Source: Gammaproteobacteria bacterium (GTDB lineage: Bacteria > Pseudomonadota > Gammaproteobacteria > Steroidobacterales > Woeseiaceae). Taken from it: 64,000 nt of DNA. The notes beneath the pieces are model-generated. The model saw nothing but the letters and a program-made list of their open reading frames with translations, did no database searches and was not told the origin of the DNA. How positions within the stretch are numbered: the stretch's first letter is position 1; each line of letters begins with the position of its first letter. This document shows positions 44,452 through 53,317 of the stretch, in pieces. The stretch spans positions 1 through 64,000 of the forward strand of contig JAHZJK010000011.1 in the NCBI GenBank assembly GCA_022600955.1, in the 5' to 3' direction. The translations under genes were made by a program, and so were the position numbers.

Positions 44452-44838
44452 ATGCTCAAAGAATTCAAAGCGTTCGCGATGCGTGGCAATGTCGTCGACA
44501 TGGCTGTCGGTATCATCATTGGCGCTGCATTCGGCAAAATTATTTCATCACTGGTCGCTGACGTGATCATGCCGCCAATCGGTATGCTGATGGGCAGTGT
44601 CGATTTCAGTGACCTGGCTCTCGCACTGGGCGAAGGCGAAGGTGCCGCATCAATCAACTATGGATTGTTCATTAATACGGTAATTAACTTCCTGATCGTT
44701 GCGTTTGCTATTTTCATGCTGATCAAGGGCATGAACTCGATGAAGAAGAAAGAAGAAGAGAAGCCTGCCGAGCCACCCAAGCCATCTGCCGAAGAAGCTC
44801 TGCTGACAGAAATCAGGGATCTGCTGGCGAAAAACTAG
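44452..44838 (+). CDS. mscL: large-conductance mechanosensitive channel
   Basis: 128 residues (E. coli 136). Pentameric inner-membrane channel that opens on osmotic down-shock. [44 protein letters not shown] covers the N-terminal amphipathic helix and pore-lining TM1, and the second helix is at about 63-90; the C-terminal cytoplasmic helix is charged ([14 protein letters not shown]). GGGAG lies nine bases upstream of the ATG. Confidence 0.97.
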   Translation: MLKEFKAFAMRGNVVDMAVGIIIGAAFGKIISSLVADVIMPPIGMLMGSVDFSDLALALGEGEGAASINYGLFINTVINFLIVAFAIFMLIKGMNSMKKKEEEKPAEPPKPSAEEALLTEIRDLLAKN

Positions 44839-44853
44839 CCGATCGATCAGCAA

Positions 44854-45762
44854 GTGCTGATGGAAAACTACAATGTTTTTGCCGGTGCTTTCGTCGACCG
44901 CATTGGCGAGCGGCGCAAAGATAACGACTGGCTGCAGAAAGCGGCCCGCGACGAGGCAACGCGATTCGTCCCTGTTTGGGGCGATCGCTGCCTTGTCGGC
45001 GGTGACCCTTTGCAAGCGGTACTCCTCGAACGACGCCAGGTTGAGACTTTCGTTGACGAGCATGAGTTGATTTTTCTCGGCTTGTTTCGCGGCCAGCCGG
45101 CTTTCGCGGTCGCAATCGACAAGCATATTGATCCGCCCTATGGGGAGTTGGGTGAGTTTCACGAGCTGCGCTTTCTGGGCTCGGTATTGCCGCCTGATGA
45201 GGCCAATCTTGCCGCGCATGCGCGAGCCCTCGTGCTGTGGCATGCATCGCAGATGTTTTGCGGCGTATGCGGATCATCCGCACGTCCGGCGGCAGGCGGC
45301 AATTCACGCCGGTGTGTCAATTCTGAATGTGGTCGAGAAGTATTTCCGCGTGTCGACCCTGCGATCATTGTTCTGGTTTCCGATGGTGATCGCTGCTTAC
45401 TTGGGCGGCAGGAAAACTGGCCTGAGGGTCGCTACTCAACGATTGCGGGATTCGTTGAGCCCGGCGAAAGTCTGGAGGATGCTGTGCGCCGGGAAGTGTA
45501 TGAAGAAACCAATATCCGTGCGACGTCCGTACGCTACGACAGCTCGCAACCCTGGCCATTCCCATCTTCGCTGATGCTCGGCTTTGTCGCTGAAGCAGAC
45601 CCGGACAGCGTCGAACACATACGCCTCAATGATGGCGAGCTTGAAGACGCGCGGTGGTTTACGCGAAAAGAGCTGCGCTCCGGTTTCCCGAAGCTTCCGT
45701 TTCGCATCTCGATAGCACGTCGGCTGGTTGACGGCTGGATGAATCTCGATACGACAGCCTGA
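44854..45762 (+). CDS. nudC: NADH pyrophosphatase / RNA NAD decapping enzyme
   Basis: 302 residues. Zinc-ribbon with four cysteines (CGVCGSS at about 133, CVNSEC about 22 residues later) followed by a Nudix hydrolase domain whose box is GFVEPGESLEDAVRREVYEETNI. SQPWPFPSSLMLGF after it is the family-specific NudC tail. It hydrolyses NADH to NMNH and AMP and removes NAD caps from RNA. Start GTG 44854 or ATG 44860, two codons apart. Follows mscL by 15 bases and is two bases from the TANGO2 gene. Confidence 0.94.
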   Translation: MLMENYNVFAGAFVDRIGERRKDNDWLQKAARDEATRFVPVWGDRCLVGGDPLQAVLLERRQVETFVDEHELIFLGLFRGQPAFAVAIDKHIDPPYGELGEFHELRFLGSVLPPDEANLAAHARALVLWHASQMFCGVCGSSARPAAGGNSRRCVNSECGREVFPRVDPAIIVLVSDGDRCLLGRQENWPEGRYSTIAGFVEPGESLEDAVRREVYEETNIRATSVRYDSSQPWPFPSSLMLGFVAEADPDSVEHIRLNDGELEDARWFTRKELRSGFPKLPFRISIARRLVDGWMNLDTTA

Positions 45763-45764
45763 GT

Positions 45765-46529
45765 ATGTGCCTGATCGTCCTCAGCTGGCAGCAGCACCCT
45801 GATTTCCCTCTGGTCGTCGCCAGTAACCGCGACGAGTTTCACAATCGTCCGACCGAGTCGGCTCGCTGGTGGCCAGACGAATCTGACATATTGGGAGGGC
45901 GCGACCTGCAGGCCGGAGGGACGTGGTTCGCGCTGCACAGAGATGGCCGCTTCTCGGCTGTTACGAATTACCGTGATGCTGACGCACCTTCGGCACGAGA
46001 CAGATCCCGGGGTCACCTCGTGACGGACTTCTTGCTCGGTGCCGACAAGCCCGTTGACTACCTCAGCATGATCAATGGTTCAGACTATGCTGGCTTCAAC
46101 CTGTTAGTGAGTGACGGGGAATCGTTGGCGTATCTGTCAAATCGTGAGGACGAAATTCGGGAATTGCAGCCGGGCGTTTACGGACTGGCAAACGAGTTGC
46201 TGGATTCACCGTGGCACAAAGTGCTGCGGAGCAAAGAAGCGATGGAACAACTTATTGATTCGGACAAGATCAATGAAACCGAGTTGTTGCGTATGCTTGA
46301 TGACCGGCAGAAGGCACCCGCCAACACTATTGAAAGCTCGCGCCTGCCGTTCTCGACCGCGCATGCAATCAGCGCGCCGTTTATCGTGCTACCGGACTAC
46401 GGGACCCGCTGCTCGACGGTCGCGCTTCGCGATCTTGCAGGAAACTGGTCAATGCGCGAACGACGCTTTGACGCCGCCGGCACGAATACCGGTGAATCAG
46501 CATTCAGGGTCGACCCGGCTCAGCCGTAA
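45765..46529 (+). CDS. TANGO2/NRDE-family protein
   Basis: 254 residues. Starts MCLIVLSW and contains the NRDE motif SNRDEFHNRPTESARWW at about 20-36 with LGGRDLQAGGTWFAL; Cys2 and Asn-Arg-Asp-Glu are the family hallmarks shared with Ntn-hydrolase-like folds. Human TANGO2 is implicated in haem and lipid handling; the bacterial role is not settled. Two bases after nudC. Its 3' end overlaps the convergent carboxylesterase by ten bases. Confidence 0.9.
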   Translation: MCLIVLSWQQHPDFPLVVASNRDEFHNRPTESARWWPDESDILGGRDLQAGGTWFALHRDGRFSAVTNYRDADAPSARDRSRGHLVTDFLLGADKPVDYLSMINGSDYAGFNLLVSDGESLAYLSNREDEIRELQPGVYGLANELLDSPWHKVLRSKEAMEQLIDSDKINETELLRMLDDRQKAPANTIESSRLPFSTAHAISAPFIVLPDYGTRCSTVALRDLAGNWSMRERRFDAAGTNTGESAFRVDPAQP

Positions 46530-47179
46530 ACCTTCAACAACCAGTTGCGGATGTCGGCGATTTCCTGCGGGCACACCGCATGCGCCATCGGATACTCACA
46601 CCACTCTGGCGAATAGCCACTCTCAGCCAGCGCAGCGGCCGAATCGCGGCCCCATTGAATCGGCAGGACGGGATCGGAACTGCCATGTGCCATGAATACA
46701 GGCAGGTCTTTACGACTGGCGGACGTCTCGATCGAAGCAGGCAATGCGAGATATGTCGAAAGCGCCATCAGTCCGGCCAGTTCACGGCCAGTCGTCAGCA
46801 TCGTATTTATGGCTACTGCGCCCCCCTGGGAAAAACCTGCGACTACGATTTTCTCTTCAGGCATGCCCAGAGCGACTTCCCGGTCGACTAATTCTTCCAC
46901 CAACGCCGTACTCTCAATAATACCGGCCGCGTCTGCCCGCCCTTCAGAATCGAGGCTCAGGATGTCGTACCAGGCGCGCATTTCCATGCCGCCATTGACC
47001 GTCACCGGCCGGACTGGAGCATGAGGAAATACGAAACGCAGCGGCGTCTCAGCGGGCAAACGGAGCTCGGGCACGATTGGTTCGAAGTCATGACCATCGG
47101 CGCCAAGCCCATGCAGCCAGATGATACTGCCTGTCGGATTTGCCCCGGTACTGACATCGACGGTCTCAAGTTGTGGCAT
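46520..47179 (-). CDS. phospholipase/carboxylesterase family hydrolase
   Basis: 219 residues, alpha/beta hydrolase of the acyl-protein thioesterase/carboxylesterase group. IIWLHGLGADGHDF near residue 18, nucleophile elbow GFSQGGAVA with Ser at about 118, Asp in GSSDPVLP and His in YPMAHAV. It lacks a signal peptide, so it is cytoplasmic. It is divergent from argR across 126 bases. Confidence 0.92.
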   Translation of the reverse strand: MPQLETVDVSTGANPTGSIIWLHGLGADGHDFEPIVPELRLPAETPLRFVFPHAPVRPVTVNGGMEMRAWYDILSLDSEGRADAAGIIESTALVEELVDREVALGMPEEKIVVAGFSQGGAVAINTMLTTGRELAGLMALSTYLALPASIETSASRKDLPVFMAHGSSDPVLPIQWGRDSAAALAESGYSPEWCEYPMAHAVCPQEIADIRNWLLKVYG

Positions 47180-47257
47180 GTAGGTGTCCTGATTCTGCGC
47201 AAAGCGGCGCAGTGTAACGTATTAGCGGCCCGAAACGGGCATTGAGCGCTTGACACG

Positions 47258-47298
47258 ATATGCGCATGATGTTCAACTTATGCGCATATTTATGCGAG
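47258..47298. promoter_or_regulatory. tandem palindromes upstream of argR, candidate ArgR operator
   Basis: ATGCGCAT (47260-47267) and TATGCGCATA (47279-47288) are palindromes with centres 20 bases apart, with a third half-site TATGCG (47291-47296). TTGACA (47250-47255) just upstream could be a -35. Two sites about two helical turns apart fit ArgR hexamer binding, although the core differs from the E. coli ARG box. Confidence 0.5.
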
Positions 47299-47305
47299 AA
47301 GTACC

Positions 47306-47752
47306 GTGCCGAACGGAAACCACGAACAACGTCGCGAAGCAATTCGCAAACTTTTGCAGAACGGTCCAGCCGCAACGCAGGCTGCGCTCGTGGCAACCTT
47401 GACCGCTCAGGGGCATGTCGCGACGCAGTCCAGCGTCAGCCGCGACCTCAGGGAACTCGGTGCCATCAAGACCCGCCTGGGTTACGAACTCGCTGCGGCG
47501 GAGTCCGATGACAGCCAGCAAATGTCCGCCGTCGCCGGACTGCTGCGCAGTGTACAACCGGCCGGTCCGAATCTTCTGGTCATACACACGGGGATCGGGG
47601 CAGCACAGCGTGTCGCGCTGGCGCTCGATCGCAGCGACTGGCCGGAAGTGGTAGGCAATATCGGTGGCGATGACACCGTATTCGTTGCTACAGCGTCGGC
47701 TGGTGCACAAAAAAGCCTCATTGCTCGTATCGAGCATGCCGCTCGTACCTGA
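47306..47752 (+). CDS. argR: arginine repressor
   Basis: 148 residues. N-terminal winged helix (about 5-68; EQRREAIRKLLQ, TQSSVSRDLRELGAIKT) and a C-terminal oligomerisation and arginine-binding domain (about 78-145) with HTGIGAAQRVALALD and IGGDDTVFVATAS, the GDD turn that contacts arginine. GTG start at 47306. It is first in the arginine operon, so it likely autoregulates through the upstream palindromes. Confidence 0.94.
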   Translation: MPNGNHEQRREAIRKLLQNGPAATQAALVATLTAQGHVATQSSVSRDLRELGAIKTRLGYELAAAESDDSQQMSAVAGLLRSVQPAGPNLLVIHTGIGAAQRVALALDRSDWPEVVGNIGGDDTVFVATASAGAQKSLIARIEHAART

Positions 47753-47770
47753 ATCGTTACGGAGACTTCA

Positions 47771-48979
47771 TTGAGCAAGGACACATCACCAATCATTCTC
47801 GCCTTCTCTGGCGGCCTGGACACATCCTTCTGCGTACCGTGGTTAAAGGAAAACTATGGTCGCGACGTGATAACAGCCTGTGTCGATACGGGTGGTATTG
47901 ACGATGCGGCTGCTGACGCGCTGGAAAAACGCGCGCTAGCACTAGGCGCAATTGAACATGTGCTTATCGATGCAAGACAGGACTTCTTCGATACGGTTAT
48001 TCGTTACCTGATTGCGGGCAATGTGTTGCGAGGACAGGCCTACCCGCTTTGTGTCGGCGCAGAGCGCGGCCTGCAAGCCGAACGCCTTGCGCAGATCGCT
48101 ACCGAACGAGGCGCAACCACGGTGGCGCATGGCTGCACAGCGGCAGGCAACGACCAGGTCCGTTTCGAAGTGGCACTAAGAACTCTGAATCCGGGCCTCG
48201 AGGTGCTTGCGCCGGTTCGAGACAACAGCTGGGTTCGCGAGGAACAGCTAGCCTATCTCGAAAAACACAAGCTGCCTTTGCCCGCGCAAGGTTCCGCGTA
48301 TTCTATAAATCGCGGATTGTGGGGAATAACGATCGGCGGACAGGAAACGCTGACATCAGAAAACGCGCTGCCGGAATCTGCGTGGGTTCTGTCACCCGGC
48401 GCTTTTTCAAACCCACAAGCACCGTCTTGGCACACGCTCGACTTTGCATCCGGCCTGCCCGTCGCGCTCGACGGCGAGCCTCTGCCTGCGGTGAATCTCA
48501 TCGAAAAACTAGAGAATCTCGCGGGCGCATTCGGCATTGGTCGTGGCATACATCTCGGTGATACAGTGCTTGGCACCAAAGGTCGAGTGGCATTTGAAGC
48601 GCCCGCCGCAATCACGTTGATAACGGCACATCGCGAATTGGAAAAACTGGTTCTGAGCGCGCAGCAGATGCGTGTCAAAGACAGCATAGCCGCAACTTAC
48701 GGTGACCTGGTTCACGAAGGCAAGCAGCTGGACCTCGCCTGCGACGATATCGAGGCACTGCTCCTATCGTCGCAACGGCGTGTGACCGGCAGCGTTAAGT
48801 TCAGCCTGCGGCCAGGACAACTGTTTATCGAAGGCGTGACGTCAGACCACTCGCTGCTGGCGGCCACCAAGGGCGTGTACGGCGAAGCCGCAGGAGAGTG
48901 GACCGCAAACGACGCGCTGGGCTACGCGCGGATCCTGTCTCTGACGGGCTCCCTGCAAACCCGCGCAGGCAGGGAATAG
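47771..48979 (+). CDS. argG: argininosuccinate synthase
   Basis: 402 residues. Forms argininosuccinate from citrulline, aspartate and ATP. P-loop AFSGGLDTSFCVPWL at the N terminus, GCTAAGNDQVRFEV, SAYSINRGLWG and the HGEGNDQ-equivalent block with citrulline/aspartate-binding residues are present. Start TTG 47771 with GGAGA upstream. It lies 18 bases after argR and one base before the P-loop gene. Confidence 0.96.
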   Translation: MSKDTSPIILAFSGGLDTSFCVPWLKENYGRDVITACVDTGGIDDAAADALEKRALALGAIEHVLIDARQDFFDTVIRYLIAGNVLRGQAYPLCVGAERGLQAERLAQIATERGATTVAHGCTAAGNDQVRFEVALRTLNPGLEVLAPVRDNSWVREEQLAYLEKHKLPLPAQGSAYSINRGLWGITIGGQETLTSENALPESAWVLSPGAFSNPQAPSWHTLDFASGLPVALDGEPLPAVNLIEKLENLAGAFGIGRGIHLGDTVLGTKGRVAFEAPAAITLITAHRELEKLVLSAQQMRVKDSIAATYGDLVHEGKQLDLACDDIEALLLSSQRRVTGSVKFSLRPGQLFIEGVTSDHSLLAATKGVYGEAAGEWTANDALGYARILSLTGSLQTRAGRE

Positions 48980-48980
48980 C

Positions 48981-50036
48981 ATGAAAAACATCGTCGTAGA
49001 CAAGATCGCGTCAGTTGCTCAGCACAATGAACTGACTTCCGAACTGCGTGTTTCGGCTGACATCCCCTGCGAAGAAGGCGTGCTGATAGCGGTGCGAGTG
49101 CTAAACAACAAGAGTCGCTACAACCAGCTCGAACTGACGTCGGGGCGGATGGCGACTGTCGCCATGGGTGACGTTGTAGTCGGCGCCCTTGGACATCGCA
49201 ACGCATTACGAGGCTATTCCGGACACTTGCCCGATTTACTGAAACCCGGTGACAACGTTCAGTTGCTCAACATCGGCGGAGTAATCGGCATCTGCGATTC
49301 CGCCAACCCCGATGTCGGGCCTCCATTTGATTGTGAGGTTCTGGGTACCGTTCTTGAGTTTCCTTACCTCGGAGAACGTATTGGGATTCCCGCGCGCGTC
49401 GGCTCGACAACTCTGAATAAGGAACTGCAATTCAACACCAATGGCGTTCCTGTGGTAGCGCTCGCCGGAACCTGCATGGACTCCGGGAAGACCGCGGCAG
49501 CCTGCCAGATTGTTGGCCGCCTGCGGCAGCTCGGCCTGAGCGTAGCAGCCTGCAAGGCGACCGGCGTATCACTCCGTCGCGACGTACTTGCGATGGAAGA
49601 TGCAGGAGCCAGCCAAACGTCCATATTCTCGGACCACGGTGTAGTCACAACAACCGAAGAAAATGGCCCTGCTCTGACTCGCGCGCTGCTGACTGGCCTG
49701 GGGGAAAAGAACCCTGACGTCATTGTGCTGGAACTTGGCGATGGTCTTCTGGGGTCCTATGGTGTCGCCGCAATCCTGGCAGACAATCAGATTCGTGAGG
49801 CACTCACCGTCGTGGTCTTGTGCGCAAATGATCCGGTATCCGCCTGGGGTGGGGCGACGATTTTACGCGACGAATACAGCATTGAACCGGCAGTGGTAAC
49901 AGGGCCGGCCACAGATAATGATGTGGGTGTTCAGCAGATCGCAGAGCGACTGTCGTTGCCCGGTATCAACGCGTTGTCCAATGGTGTTGCACTTGGCGAC
50001 AGGATCGCAGCATTACTGCAGAAGGAAGTCGCATGA
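48981..50036 (+). CDS. unidentified P-loop protein inside the arginine operon
   Basis: 351 residues. The first 150 residues are beta-rich with no motif I can name. Residues 163-171 form a Walker A GTCMDSGKT, preceded by VVALA; CKATGVSLRRD at 191-201 and VIVLELGDGLLGSYG at 247-261 would supply Walker B-like carboxylates. The Walker form and the GTxxxxGKT layout recall dethiobiotin synthetase and CobB-like SIMIBI enzymes, many of which use ATP to activate a carboxyl. It is one base after argG and overlaps argC by four bases, so it belongs to the pathway operon. DUF1611-like proteins also have such a loop, but the sequence does not match closely. Function unknown. Confidence 0.8.
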   Translation: MKNIVVDKIASVAQHNELTSELRVSADIPCEEGVLIAVRVLNNKSRYNQLELTSGRMATVAMGDVVVGALGHRNALRGYSGHLPDLLKPGDNVQLLNIGGVIGICDSANPDVGPPFDCEVLGTVLEFPYLGERIGIPARVGSTTLNKELQFNTNGVPVVALAGTCMDSGKTAAACQIVGRLRQLGLSVAACKATGVSLRRDVLAMEDAGASQTSIFSDHGVVTTTEENGPALTRALLTGLGEKNPDVIVLELGDGLLGSYGVAAILADNQIREALTVVVLCANDPVSAWGGATILRDEYSIEPAVVTGPATDNDVGVQQIAERLSLPGINALSNGVALGDRIAALLQKEVA

Positions 50037-51109
50037 GCTTGTCGAGCAACAGTCAGTCGATCAATGCGGTCATTCTGGGTGCCAGTGGGTATGTCGGCGG
50101 CGAACTGTTGCGACTCATCCACGGCCACCCGAATTTTGAATTGCTTGCAGCCGTATCGGACAGCAAAGCGGGCAACCCCGTCTCTGCCACCTTCGGCCAC
50201 CTGGCTCAATCGCACGCTGACCTGAAATTCATGGCGCGTAATGAATGGCAGCAGCAACCGGCGAACGGTGCAGACGTTGCCCTGTTTTCAGCCGCTCCGC
50301 ATGGCGCGTCGGCAGAAGTCATCGCGGCAGCCATACAGACCGCCATGGATAACAGCTGGAACCTGCATGTTGTCGACTCATCCGCCGATTTTCGTTATGC
50401 AGAACAGCGCGATTGGGAATCGGTATACGCTGCCACGCACGGTGCCCCAGAGCTTCTGAAACAATTCACTTGTGTAGTGCCTGAACACAGCGGACCGGCA
50501 ACGACGGCGCACATCGGACACCCGGGCTGCTTCGCAACTGCGACTTTGCTCGCCGCTGTACCGCTGCTGCAATCCGGACTCACTGAAGCCGAGATTTTTG
50601 TCTCTGGCGTAACGGGCAGTACTGGTTCGGGTCGCAGTCCACAGGCCGGCACGCACCACCCGGAACGTAACAGCAACCTGTATGCCTACAAGCCGCTCGC
50701 GCATCGACACGCTCCCGAAGTCGCCGCGCTGATCAAGGCGGCGAGTGATCGTGAAACGAAAGTACATTTCGTGCCGCACTCCGGGCCATTCGCTCGCGGC
50801 ATACATATTACCTTGCAGGCCAGAGCGAAAGCGCCCGTAGACGAGTCACAACTGCGCAAGGTTTTCGAACAGGCGTACTCAAGTGCTGCCTTCGTCAATC
50901 TGGTTGATGGCACGCCACGGCTCAAAGATGTTGTAGCAAGCAACATGTGCAACCTGAGTGTTGCAACTGACGGCGAGTCGGTCGTCGTCATGAGCGTAAT
51001 CGACAACCTCGTCAAAGGTGCGGCCGGCGGCGCAGTGCAATGGATGAACCGGCTCTGGGAGTTGCCGGAAACCGCGGGCCTGCAGGCTGCGGCACCGGGG
51101 TGGACATAA
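50033..51109 (+). CDS. argC: N-acyl-gamma-glutamyl-phosphate reductase
   Basis: 358 residues. NADPH-dependent reduction of N-acyl-gamma-glutamyl phosphate to the semialdehyde. Rossmann motif GASGYVGGELLRL at about 17-29, GHPGCFATAT with the catalytic Cys, HRHAPEVAALIK, and SVIDNLVKGAAGGAVQWMN near the C terminus. The start overlaps the P-loop gene stop by four bases. Whether the acyl group is acetyl or succinyl is open; see the carbamoyltransferase entry. Confidence 0.95.
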   Translation: MSLSSNSQSINAVILGASGYVGGELLRLIHGHPNFELLAAVSDSKAGNPVSATFGHLAQSHADLKFMARNEWQQQPANGADVALFSAAPHGASAEVIAAAIQTAMDNSWNLHVVDSSADFRYAEQRDWESVYAATHGAPELLKQFTCVVPEHSGPATTAHIGHPGCFATATLLAAVPLLQSGLTEAEIFVSGVTGSTGSGRSPQAGTHHPERNSNLYAYKPLAHRHAPEVAALIKAASDRETKVHFVPHSGPFARGIHITLQARAKAPVDESQLRKVFEQAYSSAAFVNLVDGTPRLKDVVASNMCNLSVATDGESVVVMSVIDNLVKGAAGGAVQWMNRLWELPETAGLQAAAPGWT

Positions 51110-52299
51110 TGCCAACAATCAACCAGCAAGATGTGATGTTGGACCCGCGTGTTCGAGAAGCAGGCGTGACTATTCCGGTTTACGGACAATTACCATTTGT
51201 GCCTGAACGCGCCAGCGGCTGTGATATTTACACCCGTGACGGGAGACGCATTCTCGATCTGTACGGTGGTCATGCCGTTGCCGCGCTCGGCTATGGTCAT
51301 CCCCGACTCGTAAAGGCGATCAGCGATCAGAGCAAGACACTTTTGTTCCAGAGCAATGCAGTTGCGCTCGACATTCGCGCCGCGGCCGCTGAGAAGCTGA
51401 CGCGTGTTGCTCCGGACGGCCTCGATCGTGTGTTTTTTGTAAACTCCGGCGCTGAGGCCAATGAGAACGCCTTGCGAATGGCGTGCATGGCCACGGGGCG
51501 CAGTAAGATTTTGGCGCTTACACAGGGCTTTCATGGTCGTACAGCCGCTGCGGCCGCTGTCACCTGGAACTCGGAGAAGTGGTACGGCTTCCCGCGCAAA
51601 CCGTTTGCGGTGGATTTTATTCCAAGAGACGACGTTGCTGCCGCAAAGAAAATGATCGGCGACGATATCGCCGCCGTTATTTTCGAGCCCATCCAGGGCG
51701 TCGCAGGGGGCTACGACCTCTCTGCAGAGTTCTTGCTGGCACTGCGCGAGTTGACGGCGCAGCATGGCGCCATTCTGATAGCCGATGAAGTTCAGTCTGG
51801 CATTGGACGTAGCGGCCAGTTTTTTGCTGTACAGGTCAACGCGATCAATCCCGACATTCTGACAAGCGCGAAAGCATTGGGCGGCGGTATTCCCTGTGGC
51901 GCGGTGCTTTGCGGCCACGAAATTGCCGCAAAATTCAGCGTTGGCGACCTCGGCTCGACGTTCGGTGGCGGCCCCGTCGCCGCCGCTGCAATCGCAGCAA
52001 CCATCGACGCTATTGAGCAAGAAAACCTGCTCGCAAATGTACGCCGCTCGGAAGCGGCGATCCGCGAACATTGCGTTGTCGGTCCGGTAACAAGTGTCCA
52101 GGGAATGGGGCTGCTACTTGGCCTGAGGTGCGACCGCCCGGCTATCGAAGTTCGCGACGCGCTGCTTGAACATGATATTTTGACCGGCACAAGCGGCGAC
52201 CCGGATATCCTGCGCATACTGGCGCCACTTGTGCTTGAATCACACCATATTGAACATTTAGCTGAGGCGCTGCAGGCCATCGCACCCTCAACAAACTGA
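51109..52299 (+). CDS. argD: N-acylornithine aminotransferase
   Basis: 396 residues of fold type I PLP aminotransferases. DVMLDPRV and LYGGHAVAALGYGHPRL at the N terminus, NSGAEANENALRMA, GFHGRTAAAAAVT, ADEVQSGIGRSGQFFA, and the Schiff-base lysine in TSAKALGGGIP. The ATG shares its A with the argC TAA stop (TAATG), and GGGGTGG precedes it. It moves an amino group from glutamate to the N-acyl-glutamate semialdehyde. The longer upstream reading frame falls inside argC and is rejected. Confidence 0.94.
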   Translation: MPTINQQDVMLDPRVREAGVTIPVYGQLPFVPERASGCDIYTRDGRRILDLYGGHAVAALGYGHPRLVKAISDQSKTLLFQSNAVALDIRAAAAEKLTRVAPDGLDRVFFVNSGAEANENALRMACMATGRSKILALTQGFHGRTAAAAAVTWNSEKWYGFPRKPFAVDFIPRDDVAAAKKMIGDDIAAVIFEPIQGVAGGYDLSAEFLLALRELTAQHGAILIADEVQSGIGRSGQFFAVQVNAINPDILTSAKALGGGIPCGAVLCGHEIAAKFSVGDLGSTFGGGPVAAAAIAATIDAIEQENLLANVRRSEAAIREHCVVGPVTSVQGMGLLLGLRCDRPAIEVRDALLEHDILTGTSGDPDILRILAPLVLESHHIEHLAEALQAIAPSTN

Positions 52300-52309
52300 A
52301 GGAACAGGA

Positions 52310-53317
52310 ATGAAAGCATTTAACGACCTTGCGGATTTCTCGAATGAAGAGATACTGGCCCTCATCGACCTTGCCGCTCGCCTGGATACCGCGCCAGAAC
52401 CAGAGGCACTGAAAGGCAAAGTCTTGTCGCTGCTCTTCCTGAGTCCGTCACTGCGCACGCTGGCTTCGTTCCAGGCGGCGATGACACGCCTGGGTGGCGG
52501 TTCTTTTGTAATCTCACCGGAAATGTCGATTCATGGTATCGAATCAAGGCCTGGCATTGTTATGGACGGCGCCGCTGCCGAACATATTCGCGAGGCCATA
52601 CCGGTCATTGCTTCGTACGGTGATGCCATCGGCATCCGTGCATTCGCCCAGCGCAAGGATCTTGATGCCGATCTAGGCGATCAGGAATACACGGCTCTGA
52701 CCGACTTGATCGAAAAGCCATATATCAATATGGAGTCCGCCGCTAACCATCCGTGCCAGAGCCTCGCGGACTGGAAAACCATGAACGAACTCGATATCCC
52801 GGCTGACGGCGGCAAGCTGGTGTTGAGCTGGGCTTACCACCCACGCGCACTACCACTGGCTGTGCCAGCGGCGACACTGCACATGGCCGCAAAGCGCGGC
52901 ATGGATGTTACGGTCCTGCGCCCTGAAGGTTTCGAACTGCCACAGCGAATGATGCAAAATGCATCTGCCGCAGCCGAGGCGTCCGGAGGTTCGGTCAGCG
53001 AGTCTGAGGACCGAAAGGAAGCGATGGAAGGAGCCCATGTCATCTACGCCAAGTCTTGGTCGTCAACCCGGCACTATGGCGACAAACTTGCCGACCAGAA
53101 GCTTCGCGAACAGCACCTGGACTGGTGCGTTGATGAGACCTGGTTTGGCAACGCCCAGGACGATTGCCGTTTCATGCACTGTCTCCCCGTAAGGCGCGGT
53201 GTCGTCGTCACCGACGACATACTCGATGGGCCACGCAGTGTCGTGATCCAGGAGGCACGCAATCGTATGCTGGCGCAAATGGCTGTATTGCATCAGATGC
53301 TTGGAAACAGTTCGTGA
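52310..53317 (+). CDS. acylornithine carbamoyltransferase (predicted N-succinylornithine type)
   Basis: 335 residues. Transcarbamylase fold of the AOTCase/SOTCase branch, not ordinary ArgF. Carbamoyl phosphate loop SPSLRT (45-50; the arginine that follows in relatives is Leu51), MDG near 85-87, HPCQ at 147-150, and HCLPVRR at 290-296. In the MDGAAAEHI block, Ala90 aligns with Glu92 of Xanthomonas AOTCase and Pro90 of Bacteroides fragilis SOTCase, the residue known to switch acetyl- and succinyl-ornithine use. Small residues at this site favour succinyl. The alignment is from memory. It follows argD by ten bases and overlaps argB by four. Confidence 0.88.
   Translation: MKAFNDLADFSNEEILALIDLAARLDTAPEPEALKGKVLSLLFLSPSLRTLASFQAAMTRLGGGSFVISPEMSIHGIESRPGIVMDGAAAEHIREAIPVIASYGDAIGIRAFAQRKDLDADLGDQEYTALTDLIEKPYINMESAANHPCQSLADWKTMNELDIPADGGKLVLSWAYHPRALPLAVPAATLHMAAKRGMDVTVLRPEGFELPQRMMQNASAAAEASGGSVSESEDRKEAMEGAHVIYAKSWSSTRHYGDKLADQKLREQHLDWCVDETWFGNAQDDCRFMHCLPVRRGVVVTDDILDGPRSVVIQEARNRMLAQMAVLHQMLGNSS

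Noticed and set aside
48049..48561. 170-residue plus-strand ORF inside argG
   Set aside because: Out-of-frame Arg/Ala-rich shadow of argG.
51040..51108. longer argD start inside argC
   Set aside because: The upstream residues are an out-of-frame reading of the argC C terminus; ATG at 51109 has GGGGTGG and the standard TAATG overlap.
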